A DNA stretch of 64,000 nucleotides, taken from a virus. The DNA lies in IMG/VR virus record IMGVR_UViG_3300042879_006196, positions 219,393-283,392 of that record; one strand, written 5' to 3'. Shown here one piece after another: positions 27,927-38,176 of this stretch (the stretch's first letter is position 1; every line of letters begins with the position of its first letter). Below the pieces are notes generated by a model. The model was not told the DNA's origin. It made no database searches and saw nothing but the letters and a program-made list of their open reading frames with translations. A program made the translations under genes and the position numbers.

Positions 27927-28172
27927 TCACCCTAGTTTTTTGAAAAATTCTTCAACATTTGCTTCTTTCAATGGTTGAATAAATTTTTTGAAATTTTCTT
28001 CACAAAGTGGGCAAAACCATTCTTTCACAAACAAGGGTCTGTGATTGTAGCAGAAATATTGTTTACAACCATCACATACACAATAAGTTCTTAATGGAAG
28101 CCCATTGTTGCATAATGCACAGGTTTTTTGACCATTATTGTAATCTCCATATTGTCTTTCTTGATCAAACAC
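27927..28172 (-). CDS. Zinc-finger (RING/ribbon-like) protein
   Basis: The 81-residue protein has paired metal-ligand motifs: CALC, CVCDGC, CYNH and CPLC. These are spaced like a cross-brace zinc finger. It starts with GTG (28172) and lies alone on the minus strand between plus-strand genes, ending next to the 27345 gene. Function is unknown; a protein or nucleic-acid adaptor is plausible. Confidence 0.6.
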   Translation of the reverse strand: MFDQERQYGDYNNGQKTCALCNNGLPLRTYCVCDGCKQYFCYNHRPLFVKEWFCPLCEENFKKFIQPLKEANVEEFFKKLG

Positions 28173-28214
28173 TTTAAATATTTCAACAAGTGGAATCCGC
28201 TTGCCTTCAAGAAT

Positions 28215-28220
28215 TATAAA
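28215..28220 (+). promoter_or_regulatory. -10-like TATAAA before 28226
   Basis: TATAAA 5 bases before the ATG at 28226. The predicted start is at the ATG, within one base. TATAAAT also resembles the T4 late promoter core. Confidence 0.4.
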
Positions 28221-28225
28221 TTATA

Positions 28226-29107
28226 ATGTCACTTATTTTCAGAGATCGTGTAAGACAAAAAGCAAACCCTTCAGGTACAGGATCTGTAACTTTAGGAGCT
28301 TCAGTAGCAACATATAAACAATTTGTTAATGCTGACCTAAATAATGATAGTTTCCCTTATGCAATTGTAAATACATCTCAATTTGAAGTGGGAATTGGCA
28401 ATTACATAACGCCTCTTGCTTCTGGAACTACTTATGGTGTATTAAATAGAAACTTAGTGTTATCTAATTCAAACAATGACACAAGCTTTATAGCCTTTAA
28501 TGGAAGCTCCGCTGATGTAATTATAACGAATGCTGCTGAGCTTTCCGTGTTAGTTTCCTCTCAGCCTGCCCCAGCTACATTTAAGCTCATAAAATGGACT
28601 GGGGCTCAATATGAGCTGATTGATCCAATTGAGAATTTTACATCTCTTGGCACATCAATTGATTCATCAGTGATGTTTTTTAATGCTACAAACACAAATT
28701 TTCAAGCTGATCCAAAATTTCAATACTATCAAGGGAATGTTCCTGAATTATATTTAGATGGAGTGTTTCAAGCTACTGCAAAAGCTTTCAAAATTCCGCA
28801 TCCGACAAAGCCAAAAGTTCATCTTCAACATGGTTGTTTAGAAGGACCTGAATATGGGATTTATCTTCGAGGCACAGCATCAATAAATTACAAAACTTCT
28901 ATAATTTTGCCCGATTATTTTACAGCACTAACACAATCTGACTCTTACACTGTTAGTGTATCAAGTAATTCCTTTATACCAGTGAAACACAAGAAAGAAA
29001 AAAATAAAGTGGTTTTTAGTTTATTATTTCCTACAATCAAGCCAATAGAAATAGATTTCTTAATCATAGATAAAAGAACAGACATTGATTTCAAATTGGA
29101 GGTTTAA
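28226..29107 (+). CDS. Tail-fibre-associated structural protein
   Basis: The 293-residue protein has a beta-rich N-terminal part. Its C-terminal part has HPTKPKVHLQHGCLEGPEYG, then IILPDYFTAL. This pattern (HP..P...L.H...E.P, then LPDYF..L) is found at the C-terminus of many phage and bacterial fibre-like proteins near intramolecular chaperone domains. It opens the fibre gene run on the plus strand and overlaps the next gene by one base. Confidence 0.7.
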   Translation: MSLIFRDRVRQKANPSGTGSVTLGASVATYKQFVNADLNNDSFPYAIVNTSQFEVGIGNYITPLASGTTYGVLNRNLVLSNSNNDTSFIAFNGSSADVIITNAAELSVLVSSQPAPATFKLIKWTGAQYELIDPIENFTSLGTSIDSSVMFFNATNTNFQADPKFQYYQGNVPELYLDGVFQATAKAFKIPHPTKPKVHLQHGCLEGPEYGIYLRGTASINYKTSIILPDYFTALTQSDSYTVSVSSNSFIPVKHKKEKNKVVFSLLFPTIKPIEIDFLIIDKRTDIDFKLEV

Positions 29108-29388
29108 TGTTTGGCGATTTAACTTTTGCAGGTGGCACATTTGCAGATATATTTGTAATATCTGGACAAATTGAATACTCTTATCGCAAAGGTCGCACTG
29201 CCGTTATTGCTGTTATTCCTGAAAATGGTAGCGTGGTCACAGGTGTTAGTGCTAAATTCATTCGCTCTAAAGTTGAGGCAATTTTACCTGAAGAAGGAAC
29301 AATAACAACTAATGTAATTGTGAGAAAATTAAGAACAAAAGTAGAAAAAACTAAAACTGTAAACACAAACCCTCAACCAGGTTTGTAG
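29107..29388 (+). CDS. Small fibre-locus protein
   Basis: The 93-residue, Val/Thr-rich and probably beta-stranded protein has two similar halves (VIPENGSVVTGVSAKFIRSK and ILPEEGTITTNVIVRKLRTK). This is an internal duplication of about 30 residues. A strong Shine-Dalgarno sequence, GGAGG at 29098-29102, is present. It lies between fibre genes and is probably a minor structural subunit. Confidence 0.6.
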   Translation: MFGDLTFAGGTFADIFVISGQIEYSYRKGRTAVIAVIPENGSVVTGVSAKFIRSKVEAILPEEGTITTNVIVRKLRTKVEKTKTVNTNPQPGL

Positions 29389-29411
29389 CTCCAAAACTTT
29401 AATATTATAAC

Positions 29412-29768
29412 GTGGCTAATTTATTTTATCGAAACACTAATGCTAAAATTTCTTTTGAAGTTCTTGATGCTAATAATAATTTAGTTGGCTTATCTACTTC
29501 AAGAGAGGTATATTGGTATATTTTAACACCTGACAATCAGATTGTGTCAAATGATACAGATATTACCAGTTCTACATTTGCTAATGGCACACCAGTTTAC
29601 TCTGCCACACCAGTAGTTCAAGAAGAAGAACCAGGCATTTATTACATTAATTATGTGTTGGCAAAGGTAGGTGAGTATAAATATAAATTTCAGGTGATTG
29701 ACAATCCTACATCAACAAATGTAGCTATTTCTGGAAATATAAAAGTAATAACTGACGGAATATTTTAA
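29412..29768 (+). CDS. Fibre-locus beta-sandwich protein
   Basis: The 118-residue protein starts at GTG and overlaps the giant fibre gene by one base (TAATG). Its sequence (EPGIYYINYVLAKVGEYKYKFQV) fits an Ig-like beta sandwich, as found in phage tail accessory proteins. It is probably a structural or adaptor subunit of the following fibre. Confidence 0.55.
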   Translation: MANLFYRNTNAKISFEVLDANNNLVGLSTSREVYWYILTPDNQIVSNDTDITSSTFANGTPVYSATPVVQEEEPGIYYINYVLAKVGEYKYKFQVIDNPTSTNVAISGNIKVITDGIF

Positions 29769-32700
29769 TGGCAAATACTAATAAAAATATATTGATTACT
29801 CCTGGTATTGGTGGAATTTTATCTTCCTCAATATCACAAATCGATTTTATTTGGTATGAGTCTGGGATAGGCACAAATATTTTTGCTCCGAATATCAATG
29901 ATCTACGTTCAACTATATACACTTGGGAACAAAATTCCGAGCCTGTGCTTTTGATTGGTGGTATAGGAACACTAAATAATCAACGAAAATTTGTTGGACC
30001 ATATCAAGATTTTGTTGGCAGTTTCACTGGTATATCAAGTTTTCCTAACATACAATTTTTTCCTTTGTCTGGAAAAATTGTAGGAAACACAATTTCAGTG
30101 AGTGGTGTATCCACTTTAGCTGGTATATATTTATCAGGTCCTTTATATGATATAAACAACAGAAGTGGATCGTTTGGACAAATATTGTCATCTACCGCAT
30201 CAGGTGTAGCCTGGACAAGCATTAGCTATACTGGAATTATTACTGCTATAGGTGGCATCACAAATAGATTAGCGAAATTTTTAGACGAAGATTCTTTAGG
30301 AAATAGTTCAATTATTGATAATGGTACACAAGTTATTTTTGGAGTGGGCGTATCAGTTTTAGGCTTCTCCACTTCTCTTGGGTTTTTTGGACCAGGTACT
30401 AATCTTACTAATCTGAATGCATCTAATCTTTTCTTTGGCACAGTGCCTAGTTCAGTGGTATCAGGTTCTTATTCAGGCATAACATCTGTCGGAAATCTTT
30501 CCAACTTGTTTGTTACTGGTCTCAGTACATCTCTAGCTTATTTTGGTTTTGGTTCAAATCTTACTAATCTAAATGCATCTAATTTATTCTCTGGAACAGT
30601 GCCTAGTTCAGTGGTATCAGGATCTTATTCAGGTATTACATCTGTTGGTAATTTGTCTAGTTTGTTTGTTACTGGATTAACAACATCCTTCAGCTATTTT
30701 GGTTTTGGTTCAAACCTTACTAATCTAAATGCATCTAATTTATTCTCTGGAACAGTGCCAAGCTCAGTGGTATCAGGATCTTATTCAGGTATTACATCTG
30801 TTGGTAATTTGTCTAGTTTGTTTGTGACTGGATTAACAACATCCTTCAGCTATTTTGGATTTGGTTCAAACCTTACTAATCTAAATGCATCTAATCTGTT
30901 TTCTGGTACAGTGCCTTCCGCTCGTATTTCAGGTTCTTACTCAGGTATTACATCTGTTGGTAATTTGTCTAGTTTGTTTGTTACTGGATTAACAACATCC
31001 TTCAGCTATTTTGGTTTTGGTTCAAACCTAACTAATCTAAATGCATCCAATCTGCTCTCTGGAACAGTGCCTAGTTCAGTGGTATCAGGTTCTTATTCAG
31101 GCATTACATCTGTTGGTAATTTGTCTAGTTTGTTTGTTACTGGATTAACAACATCCTTCAGCTATTTTGGTTTTGGTTCAAACCTTACTAATCTAAATGC
31201 ATCTAATTTATTCTCTGGAACAGTGCCAAGCTCAGTGGTATCAGGATCTTATTCAGGTATTACATCTGTTGGTAATTTGTCTAGTTTGTTTGTGACTGGA
31301 TTAACAACATCCTTCAGCTATTTTGGATTTGGTTCAAACCTTACTAATCTAAATGCATCTAATCTGTTTTCTGGTACAGTGCCTTCCGCTCGTATTTCAG
31401 GTTCTTACTCAGGTATTACATCTGTTGGTAATTTGTCTAGTTTGTTTGTTACTGGATTAACAACATCCTTCAGCTATTTTGGTTTTGGTTCAAACCTAAC
31501 TAATCTAAATGCATCCAATCTGCTCTCTGGAACAGTGCCTAGTTCAGTGGTATCAGGTTCTTATTCAGGCATTACATCTGTTGGTAATTTGTCTAGTTTG
31601 TTTGTTACTGGATTAACAACATCCTTCAGCTATTTTGGATTTGGTTCAAATCTTACTAATCTGAATGCATCTAATCTGTTCTCTGGAACAGTGCCTAGTT
31701 CAGTGGTATCAGGTTCTTATTCAGGCATTACATCTGTTGGCAATCTATCTAACTTATTTGTGACTGGATTAACAACATCCTTCAGCTATTTTGGATTTGG
31801 ATCAAACCTCACTAATCTGAATGCATCCAATCTATTCTCTGGTACGGTGCCTAGCTCAGTGGTATCAGGCTCTTACTCAGGCATAACATCTGTTGGAAAT
31901 TTGTCTAGTTTGTTTGTGACTGGATTAACAACATCCTTCAGCTATTTTGGTTTTGGTTCAAACCTAACTAATCTCAATGCATCTAATTTATTCTCTGGAA
32001 CAGTGCCTAGTTCAGTGGTATCAGGATCTTACTCAGGTATTACATCTGTTGGAAATTTGTCTAGTTTGTTTGTGACTGGATTAACAACACTTAATAATAT
32101 AGAAATTGATGGTTGGTTAAGAGATTCAAATAACTCAATTGGTTTAAGTGGTCAAATTTTATCTTCTACCTCAAATGGAATTGCGTGGACTTCCATAAGT
32201 GCCACTGGTATTATTACTTCGATAGGAGGATTAACTAATCGTGTTTCAAAATTTGTAGATGAAGATTCTTTAACTAATTCCAATATTACAGACAATGGCT
32301 CAGTGGTAGATGTCAATTCAGTTTTTTCAGTTAGTGGTATTTCTACTTTTGCTAAGGACATAATTGTAAATTTTGTAAATATTGGACTTGGCGAAAATCA
32401 AAATATTTCAAACACTGTTTTTGGAAATCAAGCACTTGTAAATAACACAGGTATCTTTAACGTAGCGATAGGAGCATCTGTTTTAAATGCTAATACCACA
32501 GGTTTTTCAAATGTTGGTCTTGGCTTTAGCGCATTAGCTTTTAACTTATCTGGTTTTGCTAACATTGGTATTGGTGCGAGAGCTTTATCTGGAAATGTAT
32601 CTGGAAACAACAATATTGCAATTGGGCAATTTTCTTTAAGGAGTAATTTAACTGGTGGACAAAACGTAGCAGTAGGAAGGCTTACTTTATTCCAAAACAT

Positions 32701-35700
32701 TTCTGGAAATAACAATTCTGCTTTTGGTGATTTAGCTTTAAGAAACTGGGACGTGTCATCAAATCAAACTGGTATAGGATATCAGGCTTTACAAGGAAAT
32801 TCTACTGTTACACTCAATACTGGCGTGTTCAATGTTGCTATTGGCAATATGGCTGGTATGGCTGTCAGTTCTGGATCTTATAATACTTTTGTGGGTTCAC
32901 AAAGTGGTGATCAAACAACTACAGGAAGTAACAATACTTTCTTGGGCGGTTTCACAAATGGATTAATTTCTGGTGATTATCAAATTGCTATTGGTCAGTC
33001 TGTTGTTGTTTCTGGCTCCAATCAAGGAGCATGGGGAGGCACAACAAACGTTACTCGGACAAATTTAGGAATTGGAACTTTTAATCCTCTTTCAAGACTT
33101 CATGTAGAAACTCTTGCTGCTGGCAACATGGGGCTTTATATTGCTGGATCTGCATCTCAAACCGCCGATTTAGTAGAAATAAATGCCACAACAAATGGTC
33201 AAAATTATTTTACAATTACTGGAATTGGCTCTGTTGGTATCTATACATCTTTGCCTTCACAGCAATTTCAAGTGAATGGCAATGCAAGGGTTACAGGTGG
33301 AATCTTTGACTCAAATAACTTTATAGGTTCAGCTAATCAATTATTGTCATCAACAGGCTCTGGAATTGCGTGGACATCTACAGCAGGAGCAGGAATTGTA
33401 ACTGGCGCTGGTGTAGCAACAAGAATTGCTTACTTTAGCGGTCCAAACACTTTAACAAGCAATTCTAATTTTATTATTGATTCCAACGGTAATTTTGGAA
33501 TTAGCACATCAGCTCCAAGAAACAGACTTGAAGTAAGTAGTTCAGCAAGATTCAGCGCAAGTGTTATTTTTTACGGTTCAACCGCAAATGAAGCTTTTGC
33601 ACTCACACAACTATTTGACACCACTTATTTTAACACTAACAACGTATTGAGATTCAGACAAGGAGGGTCCACTGCTGGAGCGATAGCATTCTCTTTTTAT
33701 GACTTTTTGCCTAACTTGTTTATGACGTTAGATGGTTCTAATGCACCAAGAGTTGGGATAGGTACGACTGGACCTTTGCAAACGTTGCATGTTGGTGGAA
33801 ATACATTAATATCAGGATTGACAACAGCGTTTAGCTATTTTGGATTTGGTTCAAATCTTACTAATCTGAATGCATCAAATCTATTCTCTGGTACAGTTCC
33901 TAGTTCAGTGGTATCAGGTTCTTACACAGGTATCACTTCTGTTGGCAATTTAACTAATTTAAATGTAATAGGCATTTCAACGGTTACTAATTTTAGAGTA
34001 TTAAATGGTTTATATGACTCAAATAATTTAGTTGGATTAGCAAATTCAGTTTTATCTTCAACAGGTTCTGGTGTGCTTTGGGTAGCCCCTGCGAGCGGAG
34101 GTCCAGGCGGTGGTACTATTAATGGCACGATAGAAGCAAATAGAATTGCTTTTGGGGCTGCGAGCAATACTATTACAGGCATTTCTACTTTTGTGTATAG
34201 TAACCAAGGCTTTATTGGCATAAACACTTCAAACCCAAACGCAAACTTAGATGTCCAAGGCACTTTCTTGGCAACAGGAATGTCCACTTTCTTAAATCTT
34301 AATGTTTTAGGTAGACTTTATGACAGAAGCGTTGGGAGTGGTAATACAGGTCAAATTTTAGTATCAACAAATTCTGGAGTAGCTTGGACAACAATTGATG
34401 CAATTTTTTATCAACTTGCAGATTCACAAATAGCATTTGGGCTAGGCAGTGATACCATTTATGGTGTTTCCACTTTTGTTTATAGTGGGGGTAACTTGGG
34501 TATTGGCACTTCTGCGCCACTGCAGACACTTCATGTTGTCGGCAATGCGTTAATATCAGGTCTCACAACATCTTTAGCTTACTTTGGCTTTGGTTCAAAC
34601 CTTACTAATCTAAATGCATCTAATCTGTTCTCTGGAACAGTGCCAAGTTCAGTGGTGTCAGGTTCTTATGCAGGTATTACATCTGTTGGCAATCTATCTA
34701 ACTTATTTGTAACTGGTATTGCTACTCTCGTTAATGCTGAAATAGATGGCTGGCTTAAAGACAGAAGTGGATCTATTGGCACTCTTGGTCAAGTGTTATC
34801 ATCCACTGGTTCAGGTGTTGCATGGTCATCTGTTTCATCTATTGGCATTATTACTGGTTCAGGAACCATAAATACTATTGCTAAATTTGGTGCATCTAGC
34901 TCTTTAATTAATTCAAATATCACTGATAATGGTATTGCTGTTACTGTAAACTCAAGAGTATTTGTCAACGGAATTGGGTCATTCTTGGGTGATATTTTTG
35001 TTAATCAAATGACTGTTGGTCTAGGAAGTCAACAATCTACTGGTAATGTAGCAATTGGTTTTCAGGCTTTTCAGACAGCTTCTCCTTCTGCTAGTGGCAA
35101 TGTTGCTGTTGGCGACAGGGCTATGCAAACTACTTCTAATGCAATTTTTGGAAATGTAGCTATTGGACAATTAGCTCTTGCGGTTAACCAAGCGAACAGA
35201 AACATTGCTATTGGCGCACAGGCTTTAAGCTCAAATACTTCTGGCACTGGAAATATAGCTATTGGTCATCAAGCTTTATCTTTAAGTACTGTTGATTTAG
35301 GAAATATTGCAATCGGCGATAGGGCAATGAGGTTCCTTACTGGAGGAAGTGGAGGAAATAACATTGCAATAGGTGGTGGTGCTAACTTAACTACAGCTGC
35401 TGAAACAACTTTTGTTGGAGCTACCGCTGGCAATAATTACACCACTCAAGGGCAACACGTTGCAGTTGGGGCGTATGCTTTAGTTGGTGTGTCTACAACT
35501 GCTGCAACTGGAACTCAAAATACAGCTATCGGATATTCAGTAATGACTGGAATTACAGGTGGCAGTGCAAACGTTGGATTAGGGCACTTTGCGTTAAATG
35601 CTCTTACTTCAGGTAATAGCAACACTGGATTGGGATATTTTGCATTGGTTTCAAATACCACAGGTAGCTTTAATGTGGCAGTGGGCAGAGAAGCGTTAAG

Positions 35701-38146
35701 ATATTACACAACTATAAGCAATCAAACAGCTGTTGGTTATCAAGCTTTGCGTGGTAATTCTGATACTACTTTGAATACTGGCACAAGCAATGTAGCTATT
35801 GGTTATCAGGCTGGTCTTGCTAATTCATCTGGATTTTTAAATACATACTTAGGACACCAAGCTGGTTTAGCCAATGCCAACGGAACTCACAATACTTTTA
35901 TAGGCGCAACTGTTGGATCGGCTTCTACATCTAATCACAACACGATTATTGGGGCGGCTTCATATCAGGCTAACAACTTGGGCGAAGCAAACATTGTTGT
36001 TGGTAGCCTTTCTGCACAACTAAACACTTCTGGCAGCTACAACACAGTTGTAGGATACAATGTGTTTAATAGTAACACTACTGGTGGTAACAATGCGGCG
36101 TTTGGCTTTAATGCATTAGCGTCTAATAATACTGGTGGTCAAAATATTGCGATTGGTAGATTTGCTTTAAGATACTATAATCAATCAAACCAGGTAGCAA
36201 TAGGTGACCAGGCATTACAAGGTAGTAGCACTGTATCCCTCAACACAGGAACACAAAATACTGCAATAGGATATCAAGCAGGTTTTGCAAATACTTCTGG
36301 CTCTAACAATGTTTTTGTGGGTTATCAGGCAGGCTTAGCAAATACTTCTGGCACAGATAATACTTTTGTTGGAAGTACGTCAGGAAGAGTAAATGATTCT
36401 GGGAGCAACAATACGGCAGTGGGTTCAGGATCTTTACCAAGTAACACTTCAGGAACTCTAAACTCTGCTTTTGGTGCTACAGCCCTTAACAGTAACTCTA
36501 CTGGTTCACAAAACTCTGCTTTTGGCTATGGAGCTTTAAATGCCACTATATCTGGTTCTAATAATTCCGCTTTTGGATTTAATGCTTTGCAAAATAATAT
36601 TTTAACAAGCGGTAATACTGGCATGGGTAGAGATGCATTAAGATATTACGCTAACTCAGACAATCAAACTGCTGTAGGTTTTGGAGCTTTGCGAGGAAAT
36701 GGTACTGTAGCCCTCAACACTGGAACCCAAAATACTGCTATGGGCTATCAGGCTGGTATAGCAAATACCTCTGGCTCTAACAACGTATTTGTCGGTTATC
36801 AGGCAGGCTTAGCAAATACTTCTGGGAGCAACAATACAGCCGTCGGCAATCAATCTTTAGCAAATAACTCAGTTGGTATTCAAAATGTAGCTGTTGGAAG
36901 TTTTGCATTATTCTATAATTTAAATGGTAATTATAACATTGCTATAGGGCAAGATACTTTAAGAAATTATGAAACACAAGGTTTGCAAATAGCTATTGGG
37001 TATAGAGCTTTAAGAGGAAGTGACACAAGATCTTCTAACACAGGGTTTTCTAACGTTGCTGTAGGAAGAGAAACTTTAAGCATAAATACGTCTGGCTCTA
37101 ACAACACTGCTCTTGGAACGTTAGCAGGTACTGTTAATAATAATGGTAATCAAAATACTTTTGTTGGAGCACAAAGTGGGGACGGAAATACTTCAGGGTC
37201 TTCAAACACATATCTCGGTTATCTCACAGATGGAGCCCCTTCAGGCAACTATCAAATTGCAGTGGGTGATAGTGTAACGCTTACTGCATCCAATCTTGGT
37301 GCATGGGGTGGTAATACTAACTCCACTCGCACTGACCTTGGTATTGGTACTTTTACGCCACTAGCTCGTTTACATGTTGAAACATTAGCCGCTGGAAACA
37401 TGGGCTTGTATATTGCAGGATCTGTATCACAAACTGGCGACTTAGTAGAGGTAAATGCCACGGCAAATGGTCAAAACTATTTCACGATTACTGGAATTGG
37501 CTCTGTTGGTATTTATACTTCATTACCTGCACAAGCCTTAGATGTAAGAGGCAATCAGATTGTGTCTGGTATATCAACAGCGTTTAGTTTCTTCGGTTTT
37601 GGTTCAAACCTTACTAATTTAAATGCATCTAGTCTGTTCTCAGGAACAGTGCCAAGTTCAGTGGTATCAGGATCTTACTCAGGAATAACATCTGTTGGAA
37701 CATTATCACAATTGAGTGTTTCAGGATTTTCTACTTTAAAGAATTTTGAATCTAGTGGTCAATTTAATTTTTATGGAACTTCAAACCTTGATAACCAAAG
37801 AGTGTTTACTGGAGCATCTTCTTCAATTAATCAAACTACATTTGTAGGCATGACTTCTATTGCAGTTCCTGTTGGTTATCAATTAACAATTGAAGGTAAA
37901 ATCAATGGATGGTTCAATGAAAGTTTCAATGAAAGCGGTAGATTCTTCGCTGTATTTAATAACTCAATTGGAATTGTTTCTATAATTGGTCAGCCAGACA
38001 TTACATCTAAATTTGTTGGATCAAGTGGTAATTTTGACATACAAGCCCAAGGACCCAATGTTGTTATTGTTACTAAATCTAACGCATCTTCCAATATGTG
38101 GCTATGGAAAACATCTTATGATTACTTACTTACACAAAATGTATAA
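29768..38146 (+). CDS. Giant tail fibre/adhesin with tandem and YadA-like repeats
   Basis: This 2792-residue protein is modular. The N-terminal ~200 residues are followed by 11 tandem copies of a 52-residue unit (about 30370-32090) with core YFGFGSNLTNLNASNLFSGT. Two long tracts of YadA-head-like repeats (GNVAIG, TSGSNNTFVG and similar; about 32390-33000 and 35030-37270) suggest a trimeric beta-roll adhesin shaft. Segments around GLYIAGSASQTGDLVEVNAT recur here and in the 40285 fibre. The likely role is a long receptor-binding fibre. The C-terminal ~150 residues (about 37690-38146) are non-repetitive. Confidence 0.88.
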   Translation: MANTNKNILITPGIGGILSSSISQIDFIWYESGIGTNIFAPNINDLRSTIYTWEQNSEPVLLIGGIGTLNNQRKFVGPYQDFVGSFTGISSFPNIQFFPLSGKIVGNTISVSGVSTLAGIYLSGPLYDINNRSGSFGQILSSTASGVAWTSISYTGIITAIGGITNRLAKFLDEDSLGNSSIIDNGTQVIFGVGVSVLGFSTSLGFFGPGTNLTNLNASNLFFGTVPSSVVSGSYSGITSVGNLSNLFVTGLSTSLAYFGFGSNLTNLNASNLFSGTVPSSVVSGSYSGITSVGNLSSLFVTGLTTSFSYFGFGSNLTNLNASNLFSGTVPSSVVSGSYSGITSVGNLSSLFVTGLTTSFSYFGFGSNLTNLNASNLFSGTVPSARISGSYSGITSVGNLSSLFVTGLTTSFSYFGFGSNLTNLNASNLLSGTVPSSVVSGSYSGITSVGNLSSLFVTGLTTSFSYFGFGSNLTNLNASNLFSGTVPSSVVSGSYSGITSVGNLSSLFVTGLTTSFSYFGFGSNLTNLNASNLFSGTVPSARISGSYSGITSVGNLSSLFVTGLTTSFSYFGFGSNLTNLNASNLLSGTVPSSVVSGSYSGITSVGNLSSLFVTGLTTSFSYFGFGSNLTNLNASNLFSGTVPSSVVSGSYSGITSVGNLSNLFVTGLTTSFSYFGFGSNLTNLNASNLFSGTVPSSVVSGSYSGITSVGNLSSLFVTGLTTSFSYFGFGSNLTNLNASNLFSGTVPSSVVSGSYSGITSVGNLSSLFVTGLTTLNNIEIDGWLRDSNNSIGLSGQILSSTSNGIAWTSISATGIITSIGGLTNRVSKFVDEDSLTNSNITDNGSVVDVNSVFSVSGISTFAKDIIVNFVNIGLGENQNISNTVFGNQALVNNTGIFNVAIGASVLNANTTGFSNVGLGFSALAFNLSGFANIGIGARALSGNVSGNNNIAIGQFSLRSNLTGGQNVAVGRLTLFQNISGNNNSAFGDLALRNWDVSSNQTGIGYQALQGNSTVTLNTGVFNVAIGNMAGMAVSSGSYNTFVGSQSGDQTTTGSNNTFLGGFTNGLISGDYQIAIGQSVVVSGSNQGAWGGTTNVTRTNLGIGTFNPLSRLHVETLAAGNMGLYIAGSASQTADLVEINATTNGQNYFTITGIGSVGIYTSLPSQQFQVNGNARVTGGIFDSNNFIGSANQLLSSTGSGIAWTSTAGAGIVTGAGVATRIAYFSGPNTLTSNSNFIIDSNGNFGISTSAPRNRLEVSSSARFSASVIFYGSTANEAFALTQLFDTTYFNTNNVLRFRQGGSTAGAIAFSFYDFLPNLFMTLDGSNAPRVGIGTTGPLQTLHVGGNTLISGLTTAFSYFGFGSNLTNLNASNLFSGTVPSSVVSGSYTGITSVGNLTNLNVIGISTVTNFRVLNGLYDSNNLVGLANSVLSSTGSGVLWVAPASGGPGGGTINGTIEANRIAFGAASNTITGISTFVYSNQGFIGINTSNPNANLDVQGTFLATGMSTFLNLNVLGRLYDRSVGSGNTGQILVSTNSGVAWTTIDAIFYQLADSQIAFGLGSDTIYGVSTFVYSGGNLGIGTSAPLQTLHVVGNALISGLTTSLAYFGFGSNLTNLNASNLFSGTVPSSVVSGSYAGITSVGNLSNLFVTGIATLVNAEIDGWLKDRSGSIGTLGQVLSSTGSGVAWSSVSSIGIITGSGTINTIAKFGASSSLINSNITDNGIAVTVNSRVFVNGIGSFLGDIFVNQMTVGLGSQQSTGNVAIGFQAFQTASPSASGNVAVGDRAMQTTSNAIFGNVAIGQLALAVNQANRNIAIGAQALSSNTSGTGNIAIGHQALSLSTVDLGNIAIGDRAMRFLTGGSGGNNIAIGGGANLTTAAETTFVGATAGNNYTTQGQHVAVGAYALVGVSTTAATGTQNTAIGYSVMTGITGGSANVGLGHFALNALTSGNSNTGLGYFALVSNTTGSFNVAVGREALRYYTTISNQTAVGYQALRGNSDTTLNTGTSNVAIGYQAGLANSSGFLNTYLGHQAGLANANGTHNTFIGATVGSASTSNHNTIIGAASYQANNLGEANIVVGSLSAQLNTSGSYNTVVGYNVFNSNTTGGNNAAFGFNALASNNTGGQNIAIGRFALRYYNQSNQVAIGDQALQGSSTVSLNTGTQNTAIGYQAGFANTSGSNNVFVGYQAGLANTSGTDNTFVGSTSGRVNDSGSNNTAVGSGSLPSNTSGTLNSAFGATALNSNSTGSQNSAFGYGALNATISGSNNSAFGFNALQNNILTSGNTGMGRDALRYYANSDNQTAVGFGALRGNGTVALNTGTQNTAMGYQAGIANTSGSNNVFVGYQAGLANTSGSNNTAVGNQSLANNSVGIQNVAVGSFALFYNLNGNYNIAIGQDTLRNYETQGLQIAIGYRALRGSDTRSSNTGFSNVAVGRETLSINTSGSNNTALGTLAGTVNNNGNQNTFVGAQSGDGNTSGSSNTYLGYLTDGAPSGNYQIAVGDSVTLTASNLGAWGGNTNSTRTDLGIGTFTPLARLHVETLAAGNMGLYIAGSVSQTGDLVEVNATANGQNYFTITGIGSVGIYTSLPAQALDVRGNQIVSGISTAFSFFGFGSNLTNLNASSLFSGTVPSSVVSGSYSGITSVGTLSQLSVSGFSTLKNFESSGQFNFYGTSNLDNQRVFTGASSSINQTTFVGMTSIAVPVGYQLTIEGKINGWFNESFNESGRFFAVFNNSIGIVSIIGQPDITSKFVGSSGNFDIQAQGPNVVIVTKSNASSNMWLWKTSYDYLLTQNV
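30370..32090 (+). repeat. 11 tandem 156-bp repeats within fibre gene
   Basis: Eleven consecutive 52-codon units. Unit types alternate in the residues after GTVP (SSVV or SARI) and before SGT (LF or LL). The three-unit block at about 30635-31102 is repeated without visible change at 31103-31570. The identity runs on to about 31638, so it looks like a recent 468-bp duplication. Isolated single units recur at about 33830, 34580 and 37600. Confidence 0.9.
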
Positions 38147-38176
38147 TTTATTTAAAAATATGGAGGCAAATATTTA

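Noticed and set aside
29376-29397. Short CAAACC/GGTTTG hairpin
   Set aside because: It is a 6-bp stem at the end of a gene, without a T tract.
30370-32090. Regular repeats that could look like a CRISPR array
   Set aside because: The repeats are 156-bp coding units in one open frame, without short repeats and unique spacers.
32152-37461. Minus-strand open frames opposite the fibre genes
   Set aside because: They are by-products of the repetitive coding strand, are Pro/Lys/Val-rich with no start signals, and mirror the repeat period.
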